Origin: Pseudomonas antarctica | Lineage (GTDB): Bacteria; Pseudomonadota; Gammaproteobacteria; Pseudomonadales; Pseudomonadaceae | DNA length: 64,000 nucleotides | Direction: 5' to 3' | Assembly: GCF_001647715.1 (NCBI RefSeq) | Contig: NZ_CP015600.1 | Span: forward strand, 5,270,001 to 5,334,000 | Shown: positions 41,810-53,386 of the stretch, piece by piece | Layout: each line of letters begins with the position of its first letter | Position numbering within the stretch: the first letter of the stretch is position 1 | Program-made: the position numbers and the translations under genes | The notes under the pieces: generated by a model | Told to the model about the DNA's origin: nothing | Database searches by the model: none | The model's input: only the letters and a program-made list of their open reading frames with translations

Positions 41810-43099
41810 TCAACCCTGCACGACGCAGGTGGCCAAGTGCGCGGCGAGCGCATCAAAGGCAATGTTCTGTTGCTCGCCCTGACCACGCAGGGGTTTGAAA
41901 CCTATCACTTGCTGGGCCAGTTCGTCATCGCCCAGGATCAGTGCATACAGCGCACCGCTCTTGTCGGCCTTCTTGAACTGGCTCTTGAAGCTGCCAGCGC
42001 CGGCATTGATCTGCAGGCGCAGGTTCGGCAGCTGGTCGCGCACTTTTTCGCTCAGGGCCAGGGCTGCCAGCTCGGCGGCCTCGCCAAAGGCGCAGAGGTA
42101 CACGTCCACCTGACGGGAGATTTCTTCCGGGACCTGCTCCAGGGTTTCCAGCAGCAGGATCAGCCGCTCGATGCCCATCGCAAACCCTACGCCCGTGGTC
42201 GGCTTGCCGCCCATTTGCTCCACCAGGCCGTCGTAGCGACCACCGGCACATACGGTGCCTTGGGCACCAAGCTTGTCGGTGACCCACTCGAATACGGTCT
42301 TGCTGTAGTAATCGAGGCCGCGAACCAGCTTAGGGTTGATCACGTAGGGAATACCGGCCGCATCCAGGCGAGCCTTGAGGCCCTCGAAGTGCGTGCGGGA
42401 TTCGTCGTCCAGGTAGTCGGCCATTTTCGGCGCGTCGACCAGTACGGCTTGGGTGTCGGCGTTTTTGGTATCGAGGACGCGCAACGGGTTGGTTTTCAGA
42501 CGGCGCTGGCTGTCTTCATCCAATTTGTCCAAGTGAGCAGACAGATACTCGACCAGGGCGACGCGATAGCGGCCCCGGGATTCGCTGGTGCCCAGGCTGT
42601 TGAGTTCAAGCTTGACCGCGTCGCGGATGCCGAGCAGGCCCCACAGGCGCCAAGTCAGCACGATCAGCTCGGCGTCGATGTCCGGACCGTCGAGGTTGAA
42701 CACCTCGAGGCCGATCTGATGGAACTGGCGATAACGGCCTTTCTGCGGGCGCTCGTGGCGGAACATCGGGCCGATGTACCACAACTTCTGCGGCTGGCCA
42801 CCACCGGTGAGGCCATGCTCAAGCACGGCACGCACGCACGCAGCGGTACCTTCCGGACGCAGGGTCAGGGAGTCGCCGTTACGGTCTTCAAAGGTGTACA
42901 TCTCTTTTTCGACGATGTCGGTCACTTCACCGATGGAGCGCTTGAACAGCTCGGTGAATTCAACGATCGGCATGCGGATCTGCTTGTAACCGTAGTTATC
43001 CAGCAGGCGCGCGACCGTGTTTTCGAAGTAGCGCCACAGTGGCGTCTGCTCCGGCAGGATGTCGTTCATGCCACGAATGGCTTGCAGAGACTTGCTCAC
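41810..43099 (-). CDS. hisS: Histidyl-tRNA synthetase
   Basis: A 429-residue class II aminoacyl-tRNA synthetase. Motif 1 contains MPIVE, motif 2 [13 protein letters not shown], with the HisRS signatures [15 protein letters not shown] and [14 protein letters not shown]. The C-terminal ~95 residues are the anticodon-binding domain. The start is GTG 43099, preceded by AAGGA. It lies between ispG and yfgM in the conserved cluster. Confidence 0.97.
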   Translation of the reverse strand: MSKSLQAIRGMNDILPEQTPLWRYFENTVARLLDNYGYKQIRMPIVEFTELFKRSIGEVTDIVEKEMYTFEDRNGDSLTLRPEGTAACVRAVLEHGLTGGGQPQKLWYIGPMFRHERPQKGRYRQFHQIGLEVFNLDGPDIDAELIVLTWRLWGLLGIRDAVKLELNSLGTSESRGRYRVALVEYLSAHLDKLDEDSQRRLKTNPLRVLDTKNADTQAVLVDAPKMADYLDDESRTHFEGLKARLDAAGIPYVINPKLVRGLDYYSKTVFEWVTDKLGAQGTVCAGGRYDGLVEQMGGKPTTGVGFAMGIERLILLLETLEQVPEEISRQVDVYLCAFGEAAELAALALSEKVRDQLPNLRLQINAGAGSFKSQFKKADKSGALYALILGDDELAQQVIGFKPLRGQGEQQNIAFDALAAHLATCVVQG

Positions 43100-43120
43100 A
43101 TCTAATCCTTAAATTCGTTC

Positions 43121-44230
43121 TTAGCCGCGCGCGATCAGCGCTGCGTCAGCCGCGACCTTTTCGGCCGCTTTCTGGCGGATCAGCTTTTCCAAGTGATCCA
43201 CCAGATTCTCATTCGTCAACTTCTGCGACGGCTTGCCGTCGATGTAAATCAGGTTTGGCGTACCGCCAGTCAGGCCGATGTGCGCCTCTTTGGCTTCACC
43301 CGGGCCGTTGACCACGCAACCGATCACCGCAACATCGAGCGGCACCAGCAGGTCTTCAAGGCGCAACTCCAGGTCGTTCATGGTTTTCACCACGTCGAAG
43401 TTCTGCCGCGAGCAGCTCGGGCAGGCAATGAAGTTGATGCCACGGGAACGTAAACGCAGGGATTTGAGAATGTCGTAGCCGACTTTCACTTCCTCTACTG
43501 GGTCTGCCGCCAGGGAGATGCGGATAGTATCGCCAATCCCTTCGGCGAGCAGCATACCGAGACCCACCGCAGATTTCACTGTGCCTGAGCGCAAACCGCC
43601 CGCTTCAGTGATACCCAGGTGCAGCGGCTGCACGATTTCCTTGGCCAGCAGGCGGTAGGCTTCTACCGCCATGAACACGTCGGAGGCCTTTACGCTGACC
43701 TTGAAGTCCTGGAAATTCAAGCGCTCAAGGTGCTCAACGTGGCGCAGCGCCGATTCAACCAGCGCCGCCGGAGTCGGCTCGCCGTATTTCTTCTGCAGGT
43801 CTTTTTCCAGGGAACCGGCGTTGACGCCGATACGGATCGGAATCCCGCGGTCACGGGCTGCATCCACCACCGCGCGCACACGGTCTTCACGACCGATGTT
43901 GCCCGGGTTGATGCGCAAGCAGTCGACGCCCAGTTCGGCCACGCGCAATGCGATCTTGTAGTCGAAGTGAATGTCGGCAACCAGCGGCACCTTGACCAGT
44001 TGCTTGATGCGACCAAATGCTTCGGCAGCGTCCATGTCCGGCACGGAAACCCGCACGATGTCCACACCGGCCGCTTCCAGACGGTTGATCTGGGCGACGG
44101 TGGCGGCGACATCATTGGTGTCGCTGTTGGTCATGCTCTGCACCGCGATAGGGGCATCGCCACCCACCGGCACCGAGCCGACCCAGATCTTGCGCGATAC
44201 GCGACGTTTGATTGGAGATTCGCCGTGCAT
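43121..44230 (-). CDS. ispG: 4-hydroxy-3-methylbut-2-enyl-diphosphate synthase
   Basis: A 369-residue iron-sulfur enzyme of the MEP isoprenoid pathway. It converts MEcPP to HMBPP. The N-terminal TIM barrel starts at [10 protein letters not shown]. The C-terminal [4Fe-4S] domain has [10 protein letters not shown] and a third Cys in [11 protein letters not shown]. Start ATG 44230 is 2 nt from the rodZ stop. The Fe-S clusters are presumably supplied by the isc system encoded 4 kb away. Confidence 0.97.
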   Translation of the reverse strand: MHGESPIKRRVSRKIWVGSVPVGGDAPIAVQSMTNSDTNDVAATVAQINRLEAAGVDIVRVSVPDMDAAEAFGRIKQLVKVPLVADIHFDYKIALRVAELGVDCLRINPGNIGREDRVRAVVDAARDRGIPIRIGVNAGSLEKDLQKKYGEPTPAALVESALRHVEHLERLNFQDFKVSVKASDVFMAVEAYRLLAKEIVQPLHLGITEAGGLRSGTVKSAVGLGMLLAEGIGDTIRISLAADPVEEVKVGYDILKSLRLRSRGINFIACPSCSRQNFDVVKTMNDLELRLEDLLVPLDVAVIGCVVNGPGEAKEAHIGLTGGTPNLIYIDGKPSQKLTNENLVDHLEKLIRQKAAEKVAADAALIARG

Positions 44231-44232
44231 GA

Positions 44233-45237
44233 CTATTGTCCCAACTTGAGGCGAGCGGTCTCGCCACTGGTGAACGGCGCCACGTCCACAGGCTGGCCGT
44301 TGTAGGCCACTTGCGCGCCACGGGCATAACCCAGACGCAGCGTCAAAGGAGGCTTGCCGCCCTGGTCAAGCGTATCTCCCTTACGCTTCAAACCGCTAAA
44401 CAGCACTTTGCCATTGCCATCGGTGACTTGCGTCCAGCAGTCAGAGATGAAGGTAATCTGGATATGCCCATCGCCGGCCACCAATGCGGGTGTGCTGGGC
44501 GGCGAGACTGCCGGCGTTGCCGGTGCAGCTGGAGCAGTGGTCGCTGGAGCCTGTGCCGGAGCGACTGGAGCATGCGCCTGGGCAACGGGGGCCACCGGAG
44601 TGGCAGGCACCGCCGGTACTGGCACAACGGCGGTCGCAGCAGGTGCCGTGCCGGCTTCCGCAACGGGCTGCTCGGCAGTGGCTGGCGCTTCCGGCACGGC
44701 CTGGCCTTGAGCAACGGCCTGGTCTTCCGGCTCATCCAGCGGATGAATCTGGGTGGTGCCGTCGGCGCTTTCGACTTCGACATGCTCCAGGGCGTTGCTG
44801 GTCAGGTCCTTCGTGCGCTGGGAGGCCTGATCCTGCCACCAGACGAAGCCTCCGCCGATCACGGCGATCAGCAGCAAGAGGCTGACAATACGCAAAATCG
44901 TGTGGGAAACCCGCACCGGCTCTTCGATGCGACCGAGGCCATGCACATTGCTGCCCTGGGAGTCGGTGCCGGTGAATTGGTCGAACGCTTGGACCAGTAC
45001 GGTTTGGTCAATGCCCAGCAACTTGGCATAGGCGCGAATATAGCCGCGGGCAAAGGTGTGCCCAGGCAGCTTGTCGAACGCGCCGGCTTCCAGGTTGCCC
45101 AGGGACGTGGCGGTCAAATTGAGCTTGAGGGCCACTTCTGCCAGCGACCAACCATTGCTTTCGCGGGCCTGACGCAAGGTCTCGCCTGGGTTTACGCGAT
45201 TAGCTGCTACAACTTCCGGGTGCGCCGCTTTCATCAT
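44233..45237 (-). CDS. rodZ: Cytoskeletal protein RodZ
   Basis: A 334-residue bitopic membrane protein. Residues ~18-95 are an XRE-type helix-turn-helix that binds MreB ([20 protein letters not shown]). A membrane helix is at ~112-130 ([17 protein letters not shown]). A Pro/Ala-rich spacer spans ~180-250, followed by the periplasmic DUF4115 domain (~255-334). It helps keep rod shape. The start overlaps the pilF stop by 4 bp; two consecutive ATGs are possible. Confidence 0.93.
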   Translation of the reverse strand: MMKAAHPEVVAANRVNPGETLRQARESNGWSLAEVALKLNLTATSLGNLEAGAFDKLPGHTFARGYIRAYAKLLGIDQTVLVQAFDQFTGTDSQGSNVHGLGRIEEPVRVSHTILRIVSLLLLIAVIGGGFVWWQDQASQRTKDLTSNALEHVEVESADGTTQIHPLDEPEDQAVAQGQAVPEAPATAEQPVAEAGTAPAATAVVPVPAVPATPVAPVAQAHAPVAPAQAPATTAPAAPATPAVSPPSTPALVAGDGHIQITFISDCWTQVTDGNGKVLFSGLKRKGDTLDQGGKPPLTLRLGYARGAQVAYNGQPVDVAPFTSGETARLKLGQ

Positions 45238-45992
45238 TGCTCCGACAGGTATTGCTGATATTCCGGCGTACCGGGATAGAGTCGTTCGAGTTGCTGGCCA
45301 AAACGTGCGGCCGTGTCGCGTTCTTCATGAACCGTCGCCAGCCGCACACCGAGCAATAGACTACGTGCATTTTGCCCGCTGAGCAGGCTAAAACGCTCGT
45401 AATAGTCACGTGCCGGCACATAATGCCTGTCTTCGTAAGACAACTCAGCCATTTCGAGCAACGCGCGTGGCTGGCTACCGTTCAGGTGCAGGGCTTTTTC
45501 CAGCTGCCGACGGGCGCTGTCGCGCTGGCCAAGACGCATTGAGGTCACCCCAAGGTTCTCGAACACGCGCGAGCGTTCAGGATAAAGAGTATCGGCGCTG
45601 GCTTGTTGGAAATAACGGGAGGCCTGGTCATAACGTTTCTGCTCGAACAGGAAACTGCCGTAATTGTTCAGCAGCCGAGGGTCGGCGGGACGCACGGACA
45701 AGGCCTTGTGGAAATACTGATCAGCCAGCACGGGCTCGGCCTGCGCCTGGAATACCAAAGCCAGTGCGGCATTCGCGTCGGCATCGGCGCTGTCCAGCTC
45801 CAGGGCCTTTTTCAACGGCACCTTGGCCTGCTCGCTCATGCCTTGGCGCAGATATCCCAAACCCAATTGCACATAGGCAACTCGCGCCTCATCACGGCCT
45901 TTATCGGTGTGCAAAGGGCTGTCATGGCCCGATGAAACACAACCGGCCACGAGGCCGGTAAAAAGTAAAAGCAGCGCAAGGCGCAAGGGCAT
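45234..45992 (-). CDS. pilF: Type IV pilus biogenesis/stability lipoprotein PilF (PilW)
   Basis: A 252-residue outer membrane lipoprotein. The signal ends at the lipobox LVAGC (Cys18). The mature part is made of about six TPR repeats (for example AYVQLGLGYLRQGMSEQA). PilF pilots the secretin PilQ to the outer membrane. Start ATG 45992. It lies between rlmN and rodZ, the order known from P. aeruginosa. Confidence 0.94.
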   Translation of the reverse strand: MPLRLALLLLFTGLVAGCVSSGHDSPLHTDKGRDEARVAYVQLGLGYLRQGMSEQAKVPLKKALELDSADADANAALALVFQAQAEPVLADQYFHKALSVRPADPRLLNNYGSFLFEQKRYDQASRYFQQASADTLYPERSRVFENLGVTSMRLGQRDSARRQLEKALHLNGSQPRALLEMAELSYEDRHYVPARDYYERFSLLSGQNARSLLLGVRLATVHEERDTAARFGQQLERLYPGTPEYQQYLSEQ

Positions 45993-46004
45993 AGAGATCC
46001 TCTC

Positions 46005-47153
46005 TCAGATTCGATTCACAGCAATTTGCGGCAAATCTTCGGCGGCGTTAAGTTCGCGCACGGCGATATAACGTTCGCTGCGACGGGTGCGATCCAGCAC
46101 CTGCCCTACCAATTGGCCACAGGCGGCGTCGATGTCTTCACCACGCGTGGTGCGTACGGTGACGTTGTAGCCGGCCTGGTGCAGTTGATCCTGGAAACGG
46201 CGGATGGCGTTGTTGCTCGGCCGCTCGTAACCAGAATGTGGAAACGGGTTAAACGGAATCAGGTTGATCTTGCACGGGGTGTTCTTGAGCAGCTCGATCA
46301 TCTCGACCGCGTGCTCGACCTTGTCGTTGATGTCCTTGAGCATGGTGTACTCAATGGTCAACACACGCTTCTCGCCCAAGGTCGCCATGTAACGCTGGCA
46401 AGATTCGAGCAGCATCTTAAGCGGATACTTCTTGTTGATCGGCACCAATTGGTTACGCAATGCGTCATTGGGTGCGTGCAGCGACAACGCCAGGGAGACG
46501 TCGATGTGCTTGGCCAGCTCATCGATCATCGGCACCACGCCTGAGGTCGACAGGGTCACACGGCGCTTGGAGATGCCATAGCCCAGGTCGTCCATCATCA
46601 AATGCATGGCGGCAACGACGTTATCGAAGTTCAGCAGCGGCTCACCCATGCCCATCATCACCACGTTGGTGATGGCACGGTCGACGGTTGCCGGGACGCT
46701 GCCAAAGGATTTGTTGGCAATCCACACCTGGCCAATGACTTCGGCGGCGGTGAGGTTGCTATTGAAGCCTTGCTTGCCGGTGGAGCAGAAACTGCAGTCC
46801 AGGGCACAGCCAGCCTGGGACGAAACGCACAATGTGCCGCGCTTGCCCTGGGGAATGTAAACGGTCTCGACGCAGCTGCCGGACGCCACGCGCACCACCC
46901 ACTTACGGGTGCCGTCGCTGGAGATGTCCTCGCTGACCACTTCGGGGCCACGGACCTCAGCAATGACCTTGAGCTTGTCGCGCAGGGCCTTGCTGACGTT
47001 CGTCATGGCGTCGAAATCGTCGACGCCAAAGTGGTGAATCCACTTCATTACCTGACCGGCACGGAAACGCTTCTCCCCGATTGAGTCGAAGAATTTTTCC
47101 ATTTCCTGTTGAGTCAGACCCAGCAGGTTGGTTTTAACAGTCGATGTAGTCAT
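46005..47153 (-). CDS. rlmN: Dual-specificity 23S rRNA/tRNA adenine-C2 methyltransferase
   Basis: A 382-residue radical SAM enzyme that methylates A2503 of 23S rRNA and A37 of some tRNAs. The CxxxCxxC cluster motif is in [11 protein letters not shown] (residues ~118-128). [11 protein letters not shown] and the late catalytic Cys in DIDAACGQL are visible. The N-terminal ~95 residues form the accessory RNA-binding domain. It is the second gene after ndk and depends on Fe-S clusters. Confidence 0.96.
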   Translation of the reverse strand: MTTSTVKTNLLGLTQQEMEKFFDSIGEKRFRAGQVMKWIHHFGVDDFDAMTNVSKALRDKLKVIAEVRGPEVVSEDISSDGTRKWVVRVASGSCVETVYIPQGKRGTLCVSSQAGCALDCSFCSTGKQGFNSNLTAAEVIGQVWIANKSFGSVPATVDRAITNVVMMGMGEPLLNFDNVVAAMHLMMDDLGYGISKRRVTLSTSGVVPMIDELAKHIDVSLALSLHAPNDALRNQLVPINKKYPLKMLLESCQRYMATLGEKRVLTIEYTMLKDINDKVEHAVEMIELLKNTPCKINLIPFNPFPHSGYERPSNNAIRRFQDQLHQAGYNVTVRTTRGEDIDAACGQLVGQVLDRTRRSERYIAVRELNAAEDLPQIAVNRI

Positions 47154-47182
47154 GGATTCACCCTCACTCTTTAAGCCGATGC

Positions 47183-47608
47183 TTAGCGAGCGGTTACTTC
47201 AGTAGCAGCGAAAAAGTACGAGATTTCGCGAGCAGCAGCGGCTTCGGAGTCCGAACCGTGAACAGCGTTGGCGTCGATCGATTCAGCGAAATCAGCACGG
47301 ATGGTGCCGGCAGCCGCTTCTTTAGGGTTGGTAGCGCCCATCAGCTCACGGTTCAGAGCGATAGCGTTTTCGCCTTCCAGAACCTGAACAACAACAGGAC
47401 CGGAGATCATGAAGGCAACCAGGTCGCCGAAGAAACCACGAGCGCTGTGCTCAGCGTAGAAGCCTTCAGCTTCAGCTTTGGACAGTTGCTTGAGTTTCGA
47501 AGCTACAACCTTCAGGCCGGCTTTTTCGAAACGAGTGGTGATCTCGCCGATGACGTTTTTTGCAACAGCGTCAGGCTTGATGATGGAGAAAGTACGTTGA
47601 ACAGCCAT
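47183..47608 (-). CDS. ndk: Nucleoside diphosphate kinase
   Basis: A 141-residue enzyme that equilibrates nucleoside tri- and diphosphates via a phospho-histidine. The opening [11 protein letters not shown] and the active His in NAVHGSDS are typical. It is the first gene of the ndk-rlmN-pilF-rodZ-ispG-hisS-yfgM-bamB-der series. A TATAAT box lies inside the preceding terminator hairpin. SD GGAG lies 8 nt upstream of ATG 47608. Confidence 0.98.
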   Translation of the reverse strand: MAVQRTFSIIKPDAVAKNVIGEITTRFEKAGLKVVASKLKQLSKAEAEGFYAEHSARGFFGDLVAFMISGPVVVQVLEGENAIALNRELMGATNPKEAAAGTIRADFAESIDANAVHGSDSEAAAAREISYFFAATEVTAR

Positions 47609-47640
47609 GGTGTAACTCCAGAAACGGTAATTTACGAAAA

Positions 47641-47668
47641 ATTAAACCCGCGAATTATACGCGGGTTA
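47641..47668 (-). terminator. isc operon terminator with embedded ndk -10 box
   Basis: Minus strand AACCCGCG-TATAATT-CGCGGGTT then TAATTTTT. The loop contains TATAAT (complement of 47654-47659), which could be the ndk -10 element; the -35 is weak. Confidence 0.7.
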
Positions 47669-47696
47669 TTGGGTATTGCCTAACCTGCGGGGATGA

Positions 47697-47897
47697 TCAG
47701 TCGATTTCTTCGATCCAGAGCGCCTGGACCGCTTCCAATACCTTCTCGCCACAACGGCCAGAGGTATTGTCGAAATCAGGCAGCTCCATGATCCAGCGCT
47801 GCAGATCAACGAAGTTGACCGTCAGCGGACTCACATCCGGCTTGGCTTCAGCGAGCTCTTCAGCAATGCGCTGTACATCATTCCAACCATAGTTCAT
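47697..47897 (-). CDS. iscX: Fe-S cluster assembly protein IscX
   Basis: A 66-residue acidic protein that binds IscS and modulates cluster assembly. Its WNDVQRIAEELAEAKPDV, LPDF and CGEKVLEAVQ elements match IscX. Start ATG 47897 gives the family's length; an ATG at 47912, overlapping the fdx stop by one base, would add five residues and cannot be excluded. Last gene of the isc operon. Confidence 0.93.
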   Translation of the reverse strand: MNYGWNDVQRIAEELAEAKPDVSPLTVNFVDLQRWIMELPDFDNTSGRCGEKVLEAVQALWIEEID

Positions 47898-47911
47898 GAC
47901 AATACTACCCA

Positions 47912-48253
47912 TCAGTGCGGCGCTTCGGCCGCATGGTTGAGCGAATATTTCGGAATTTCGACGGTGATGTCTTCAGTCCCGACTTTTGCCTGACAGCTTA
48001 GGCGAGAAGTCGCCTCCAGGCCCCAAGCGCGATCCAGAAAGTCCTCTTCCAGCTCATCCGCTTCTTCCAGAGAGTTGAAACCCTCGCGAATCACGCAGTG
48101 GCAGGTGGTGCAGGCGCAGACACCGCCGCAGGCACTCTCGATCTCGATGTGGTTGTCATGGGCAACTTCGAGGATGGACTTGCCGGTCTCAGCCTCCACA
48201 ACCATACCGTCCGGGCAATGCTCGGCGTGTGGCAGAAAAATGACCTGCGGCAT
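47912..48253 (-). CDS. fdx: ISC-type 2Fe-2S ferredoxin
   Basis: A 113-residue ferredoxin. The cluster cysteines are in CGGVCACTTC (C-x5-C-x2-C pattern) and the final one in RLSCQAKVG. It supplies electrons for cluster formation on IscU. It starts 4 nt after hscA. Confidence 0.96.
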   Translation of the reverse strand: MPQVIFLPHAEHCPDGMVVEAETGKSILEVAHDNHIEIESACGGVCACTTCHCVIREGFNSLEEADELEEDFLDRAWGLEATSRLSCQAKVGTEDITVEIPKYSLNHAAEAPH

Positions 48254-48256
48254 TAA

Positions 48257-50119
48257 TTATTCCTCGATTTCATTCAGATTGCGTCCCGCCAGGGCGGCTT
48301 TTACCGACTGGTCCATACGACGGGCGGCAAAAGCATCGGTCACTTGGGACAAACGCTTGGTCTGTTGCTCGATGGCATAACCATCGTTGCCTTTCATCAG
48401 TTCGGCCAGCTCCTGCATCTGCAGGTCGATGACCATGCGCTCTTCGGCGTCCAGCAGACGCTCGCCATCAGCATCAAGGGCACCCTGCACCGCTTCAAGC
48501 AGGCGCTGGGCATCGACTTGCTGCTCGCGCAGTACACGGGCGACCTTGTCATCACCGGCGTACTGGAACGAATCCTTGAGCATCTTGGCAATTTCGCCGT
48601 CGGTCAGGCCGTAGGACGGTTTGACCTGGATGCTGGCTTCAACGCCCGAGGCCAGTTCACGCGCAGCCACGCTGAGCAGGCCATCGGCGTCGACCTGGTA
48701 GGTGACGCGAATCTTCGCTGCACCCGCCACCATCGGCGGAATACCGCGCAATTCAAAGCGCGCCAGGGAGCGACAGTCGCTGATCAGCTCGCGCTCGCCT
48801 TGCAGCACATGAATCATCATGGCCGTCTGGCCATCTTTATAAGTGGTGAAATCCTGGGCGCGGGCGACGGGGATGGTGGTGTTGCGTGGAATCACCTTCT
48901 CCATCAAGCCGCCCATGGTTTCCAGCCCCAGGGACAGCGGAATCACGTCGAGCAGCAGCAATTCGCCACCATCGCGCTTGTTGCCGGCCAGGGTGTCGGC
49001 CTGGATCGCAGCACCAATGGCGACAACTTGATCCGGGTCGATTTCAGTCAGCGGCTGGCGACCGAAAGCTTCGGCGACGGCTTCGCGAACGCGTGGCACA
49101 CGGGTCGAACCGCCAACCATGACCACGGCGGCTACGTCTTCCAGTTCGACACCGGAGTCACGTACGGCGCGACGGCACGCCCTGAGGCTGCGAGCGACCA
49201 TCGGCTCGATCAGCGCATCAAAGGCTTCCCGGGTCAGTTGAGCCGACCAGGAACCGTAGGAAACGTCTACAGAATTGGCGTTCGTCAGTGCTTCTTTGGC
49301 CGCACAGGCGGTTTGCAGCAATTTACGCTGCGCGCCCGGATCCAGGTCGGCGGACAAGCCGGCGCTGGTGATGATCCAGCCGGCAATCGCGTGATCGAAG
49401 TCATCGCCGCCCAGGGCGGTATCGCCACCGGTGGCCAGCACTTCAAACACACCGCCGGTCAGGCGCAGGATCGAAATATCAAAGGTGCCGCCACCCAGGT
49501 CATAAATAGCAACCAGGCCTTCGGCGTGTTGATCCAGGCCATAAGCCACAGCGGCGGCAGTCGGCTCGTTGAGCAGGCGCAGCACGTTCAGGCCGGCGAG
49601 CTTCGCCGCGTCCTTGGTGGCTTGGCGCTGAGCATCATCGAAATACGCAGGAACCGTGATCACCGCGCCGACCAATTCGCCGCCCAAGGTGGTTTCTGCA
49701 CGCTGGCGCAGCACCTTGAGGATATCAGCCGACACTTCCACCGGGCTTTTCGGGCCCTGGACGGTGTCGATGAACGGCATATGGGATTCGCCGCCGACAA
49801 AGCGGTACGGCAGTTGCTCGCCCAGTTGCTTGACGTCGGACAGACCACGACCCATCAAGCGCTTGACCGACAGCACGGTGTTCAAAGGGTCGGAAGACGC
49901 CGCCAGCTTCGCCGACTCACCGACTTCGGTGCGATCAGCGTGATAGCGCACGGCGGACGGCAGGATAACCTGGCCATCGGCGTCGGGCAGCGGCTCGGAC
50001 AGGCCGCTGCGCAAGGCGGCGACCAGGGAATTGGTGGTGCCCAGGTCAATCCCGACCGCCAGACGACGCTGGTGCGGTTGAGGGCTTTGGCCGGGTTCGG
50101 CGATCTGCAGTAGAGCCAT
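48257..50119 (-). CDS. hscA: Fe-S assembly chaperone HscA (Hsp70 type)
   Basis: A 620-residue specialised Hsp70. Residues ~20-385 are the ATPase domain ([35 protein letters not shown]). The rest is the substrate domain that binds the LPPVK motif of IscU. Together with HscB it releases clusters from IscU. Start ATG 50119. Confidence 0.97.
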   Translation of the reverse strand: MALLQIAEPGQSPQPHQRRLAVGIDLGTTNSLVAALRSGLSEPLPDADGQVILPSAVRYHADRTEVGESAKLAASSDPLNTVLSVKRLMGRGLSDVKQLGEQLPYRFVGGESHMPFIDTVQGPKSPVEVSADILKVLRQRAETTLGGELVGAVITVPAYFDDAQRQATKDAAKLAGLNVLRLLNEPTAAAVAYGLDQHAEGLVAIYDLGGGTFDISILRLTGGVFEVLATGGDTALGGDDFDHAIAGWIITSAGLSADLDPGAQRKLLQTACAAKEALTNANSVDVSYGSWSAQLTREAFDALIEPMVARSLRACRRAVRDSGVELEDVAAVVMVGGSTRVPRVREAVAEAFGRQPLTEIDPDQVVAIGAAIQADTLAGNKRDGGELLLLDVIPLSLGLETMGGLMEKVIPRNTTIPVARAQDFTTYKDGQTAMMIHVLQGERELISDCRSLARFELRGIPPMVAGAAKIRVTYQVDADGLLSVAARELASGVEASIQVKPSYGLTDGEIAKMLKDSFQYAGDDKVARVLREQQVDAQRLLEAVQGALDADGERLLDAEERMVIDLQMQELAELMKGNDGYAIEQQTKRLSQVTDAFAARRMDQSVKAALAGRNLNEIEE

Positions 50120-50170
50120 GGTAATCAGGTCTTATCTGTCTATCAGGCGTGCAACACGGGCAGCACTGGG

Positions 50171-50692
50171 TTAATCGTCGAGGCGCTCTTCTAGCTGGCG
50201 CACTTCGTAGGTGAGCTTGTCGAGGAACTGCATGCGCCGCATCAGGCGTTCGGCCTGTTCACGTTGCGCGGCATCATTCCAACAGGCTGCGAAGCTTTCG
50301 TTGAGCTCATCCTGGGCCACTTTCAGACGACGCTTGAAGACGGCGACACCGGCCACATCGGCTTCGTCCTGCAAGTCTTCGAGCTCTTCGCGCCATTGCA
50401 TCTGCTGCATCAGGAAGTCCGGGTCGTGCACCGTGACTTCAATCGGCAACTCACCACCGTTCATCGCGAGCAGATAGCGCGCGCGTTTCGGGGGGCTTTT
50501 GAGCGTCTGATAGGCTTCATTGAGGCTGGCCGATTGCTCCAGCGCCAGGCGTTGCTCACGCTCGGAAGCGTCAGCGAAGCGGTCCGGATGCACCCCACGC
50601 GCCAATTCTCGGTAGCGCGTGGCAAGCTGCTCAAGGTCCAGCCGAAAGCTCGGCTGCAGCTCGAATAAAGCGAAATGACAAGGAGTACCCAC
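50171..50692 (-). CDS. hscB: Fe-S assembly co-chaperone HscB
   Basis: A 173-residue J-protein. The HPD motif is in GVHPDRFAD (~residue 33); the C-terminal half is the three-helix IscU-binding domain. The start is GTG 50692, giving the family length, with GAGG upstream. It stimulates HscA and delivers IscU. It lies between iscA and hscA. Confidence 0.95.
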   Translation of the reverse strand: MGTPCHFALFELQPSFRLDLEQLATRYRELARGVHPDRFADASEREQRLALEQSASLNEAYQTLKSPPKRARYLLAMNGGELPIEVTVHDPDFLMQQMQWREELEDLQDEADVAGVAVFKRRLKVAQDELNESFAACWNDAAQREQAERLMRRMQFLDKLTYEVRQLEERLDD

Positions 50693-50700
50693 AAATAGCC

Positions 50701-51024
50701 TCAGATGTTGAAGCTTTCGCCGCAGCCACATTCACCGCGCACGTTGGGGTTGTTGAACTTGAAGCCTTCGTTCAACCCTTCCTTGACGAAATCGAGTTCG
50801 GTGCCGTCCAGGTAGGTCAGGCTCTTAGGGTCGATGATCACTTTCTCGCCGTGACTTTCGAACACCTGGTCCTCTTCAACCACCTCGTCGACAAACTCCA
50901 GCACGTAGGCAAGGCCGGAACAGCCCGTGGTGCGAACACCCAGACGAATCCCCTCACCTTTACCGCGCCCATTCAGGGAGCGGCGAATGTGCTGCGCAGC
51001 CGCTTCTGTCATGCTGATAGCCAT
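50701..51024 (-). CDS. iscA: Fe-S assembly protein IscA
   Basis: A 107-residue A-type carrier with the three conserved cysteines in GCSGLAY and CGCGESF. Start ATG 51024. It passes clusters to target enzymes. It is 8 nt before hscB. Confidence 0.96.
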   Translation of the reverse strand: MAISMTEAAAQHIRRSLNGRGKGEGIRLGVRTTGCSGLAYVLEFVDEVVEEDQVFESHGEKVIIDPKSLTYLDGTELDFVKEGLNEGFKFNNPNVRGECGCGESFNI

Positions 51025-51052
51025 CGTTGACTCCTTACTCGTCGCCAAATGC

Positions 51053-51439
51053 TTAGATCAAGCCTTTCTTCTGCTTGTAGTCGCGGACGGCCGCTTTGAT
51101 AGCGTCTTCGGCGAGTACGGAGCAGTGAATTTTCACTGGCGGCAGTGCCAGTTCTTCGGCCAGCTGGGTGTTGCTGATGGTCACAGCCTCATCCAGGGTC
51201 TTGCCTTTCATCCACTCGGTAGCGAGGGAGCTGGAAGCAATGGCGGAACCGCAGCCGTAAGTCTTGAACTTGGCGTCTTCGATAACGCCAGCGTCGTTGA
51301 CCTTGATCTGCAGGCGCATAACGTCGCCGCACGCCGGAGCGCCGACCATGCCAGTGCCGACATCAGGGTCTTCCGCGTTCATCTTGCCGACGTTGCGCGG
51401 GTTTTCGTAGTGGTCGATGACCTTTTCGCTGTAAGCCAT
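51053..51439 (-). CDS. iscU: Fe-S scaffold protein IscU
   Basis: A 128-residue scaffold with cysteines in GAPACGD, YGCGSA and HCSVL, and the conserved Asp in ACGDV. Clusters are built here by IscS and Fdx. Start ATG 51439. About 100 bases separate it from iscS. Confidence 0.97.
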   Translation of the reverse strand: MAYSEKVIDHYENPRNVGKMNAEDPDVGTGMVGAPACGDVMRLQIKVNDAGVIEDAKFKTYGCGSAIASSSLATEWMKGKTLDEAVTISNTQLAEELALPPVKIHCSVLAEDAIKAAVRDYKQKKGLI

Positions 51440-51538
51440 GGTACTGAATCCTCACTCATCAGGGCCGCTCTGGAACCCTGTAAAAACGCCTGCGTTTTCC
51501 GCCACGTTTCTACAGAGCTTGGGTGGCGGCTTCTATAG

Positions 51539-52753
51539 TTAGTGTGCCGCCCACTCGATCTTGGAAATATCGACACCGTCTTTGTACATGTCCCACAGCG
51601 GCGACAGAACGCGCAGCTTGTTGACGGCTTCGCAGACTTTCTGCGCGGCGTAATCGACTTGCTCTTCGGTGGTGAAACGGCCGAACGTAAAGCGGATCGA
51701 GCTGTGTGCCAGTTCGTCGTTGCGGCCCAGGGCGCGCAATACGTACGAAGGCTCAAGGGAAGCCGAGGTGCAGGCCGAACCGGACGAAACTGCCAGGTCC
51801 TTGAGCGCCATGATCAGCGACTCGCCTTCGACGTAGTTGAAGCTCAAATTCAGGTTGTGCGGTACGCGGGCAGTCATGCTGCCGTTGATGTACAGCTCTT
51901 CAAGGTTCTCGACCTGCTTGTAGAAGCGGTCGCTCAACGCTTTGATGCGCACGTTTTCGGCAGCCATGTCTTCTTTGGCTACACGGAAGGCTTCGCCCAT
52001 GCCAACGATCTGGTGGGTCGCCAGGGTGCCCGAACGCATGCCGCGCTCGTGACCACCGCCGTGCATGGTGGCTTCGATACGCACGCGAGGCTTGCGGCTC
52101 ACGTACAGCGCGCCGATGCCTTTAGGGCCGTAGGTCTTGTGGGCGGAGAAGGACATCAGGTCGACTTTCAGTTTCGACAGGTCGATGTCGACCTTGCCGG
52201 TGGACTGAGCAGCGTCGACGTGCAGCAGAATGCCCTTGGAGCGGGTCAGTTCGCCGATGGCTGCGATGTCGTTGATGGTGCCGATTTCGTTGTTCACGTG
52301 GATCACGGAAACCAGGATGGTGTCTTCACGCAGCGCGGCTTCGATCATGGCCGGGGTGACGATACCGTCGGTGGTTGGCTCGAGGTAGGTAACCTCGAAA
52401 CCTTCACGCTCCAGTTGGCGCATGGTGTCGAGGACAGCCTTGTGCTCAATCTTGGTGGTGATCAGGTGTTTGCCTTTGGTCGCGTAGAAATGCGCCGCGC
52501 CCTTGATTGCCAGGTTGTCGGATTCGGTGGCACCGGAGGTCCAGACGATTTCGCGCGGGTCGGCATTGACCAGGTCGGCGACTTGGCGACGAGCGTTCTC
52601 GACCGCTTCCTCGGCTTTCCAGCCGAATACGTGGGAACGGGAGGCCGGGTTGCCGAAGTTTCCGTCGACCAGCAGGCATTCGCTCATCTTTTGCGCGACA
52701 CGCGGATCAACCGGGGTGGTCGCTGAGTAATCAAGGTAAATCGGCAATTTCAT
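51539..52753 (-). CDS. iscS: Cysteine desulfurase IscS
   Basis: A 404-residue PLP enzyme that takes sulfur from cysteine. The PLP lysine is in [10 protein letters not shown]. The persulfide-carrying Cys is in [13 protein letters not shown]. It serves Fe-S assembly and tRNA thiolation. Second gene of the operon. Confidence 0.98.
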   Translation of the reverse strand: MKLPIYLDYSATTPVDPRVAQKMSECLLVDGNFGNPASRSHVFGWKAEEAVENARRQVADLVNADPREIVWTSGATESDNLAIKGAAHFYATKGKHLITTKIEHKAVLDTMRQLEREGFEVTYLEPTTDGIVTPAMIEAALREDTILVSVIHVNNEIGTINDIAAIGELTRSKGILLHVDAAQSTGKVDIDLSKLKVDLMSFSAHKTYGPKGIGALYVSRKPRVRIEATMHGGGHERGMRSGTLATHQIVGMGEAFRVAKEDMAAENVRIKALSDRFYKQVENLEELYINGSMTARVPHNLNLSFNYVEGESLIMALKDLAVSSGSACTSASLEPSYVLRALGRNDELAHSSIRFTFGRFTTEEQVDYAAQKVCEAVNKLRVLSPLWDMYKDGVDISKIEWAAH

Positions 52754-52802
52754 GGACTTTCTCCTAATCAGGCTGGCTGGCGTGCCGTTAGCTCTGCGGC
52801 TG

Positions 52803-53294
52803 TCACTCGACGGCGGACGCTTCGATCTTGTCCAGACGCGGCGCCTTGGTGTTGCAACGGCGCTGGTCCTGACGCTGGGCTACTTCTTGCACCTCACGGC
52901 GAGTCACAAGATCAGCCAAGCTGATACCACTCAAAAACTCATGGATCTGCAGGCTCAAGTCACACCACAAGTGGTGGGTCAGGCAGGTGTCGCCAGCGTG
53001 GCAATCACCCAAACCCTGGCATTTGGTGGCATCGACGGATTCGTTGACCGCGTCGATCACCTGGGCTACCTGGATGCCCTGCATGTCGCGGGACAGTTGG
53101 TAGCCGCCACCCGGCCCACGTACGCTGGAAACCAAGTTGCTACGGCGCAATTTGGCGAACAGCTGCTCGAGGTAGGACAGGGAAATGCCTTGGCGCTCGG
53201 AGATATCGGCCAGGGACACCGGCCCAGTTTGCGCGTGCAAGGCCAGGTCAAGCATGGCGGTTACCGCGTATCGGCCTTTTGTAGTCAGTCTCAT
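52803..53294 (-). CDS. iscR: Fe-S-sensing repressor IscR
   Basis: A 163-residue Rrf2-family regulator: winged helix at the N-terminus ([18 protein letters not shown]), and cluster cysteines in [13 protein letters not shown] (three Cys). With a [2Fe-2S] cluster it represses the isc operon. Start ATG 53294. Two IscR type 1-like sites are upstream. An open extension of the frame toward 53468 is not coding. Confidence 0.96.
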   Translation of the reverse strand: MRLTTKGRYAVTAMLDLALHAQTGPVSLADISERQGISLSYLEQLFAKLRRSNLVSSVRGPGGGYQLSRDMQGIQVAQVIDAVNESVDATKCQGLGDCHAGDTCLTHHLWCDLSLQIHEFLSGISLADLVTRREVQEVAQRQDQRRCNTKAPRLDKIEASAVE

Positions 53295-53335
53295 GGACAA
53301 GTACCAAGGTGTTTCAGAATGGGAGCAAGTATGCG

Positions 53336-53360
53336 ATTCCCGAGTATTTAAGTCAACTAT
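53336..53360 (-). promoter_or_regulatory. IscR type 1-like site 1
   Basis: Minus strand ATAGTTGACT...TACTCGGGAAT, close to the type 1 consensus (ATAxTTGACTxxxxTAGTCxxxTAT). It lies 42-66 nt upstream of iscR. Confidence 0.7.
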
Positions 53361-53386
53361 AAGACCTAGTGCTTTAGTCGGGATTA
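53361..53386 (-). promoter_or_regulatory. IscR type 1-like site 2
   Basis: Minus strand TAATCCCGACTAAAGCACTA then GGTCTT, adjoining site 1. A weaker match; a tandem pair is known at IscR-controlled promoters. Confidence 0.5.
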
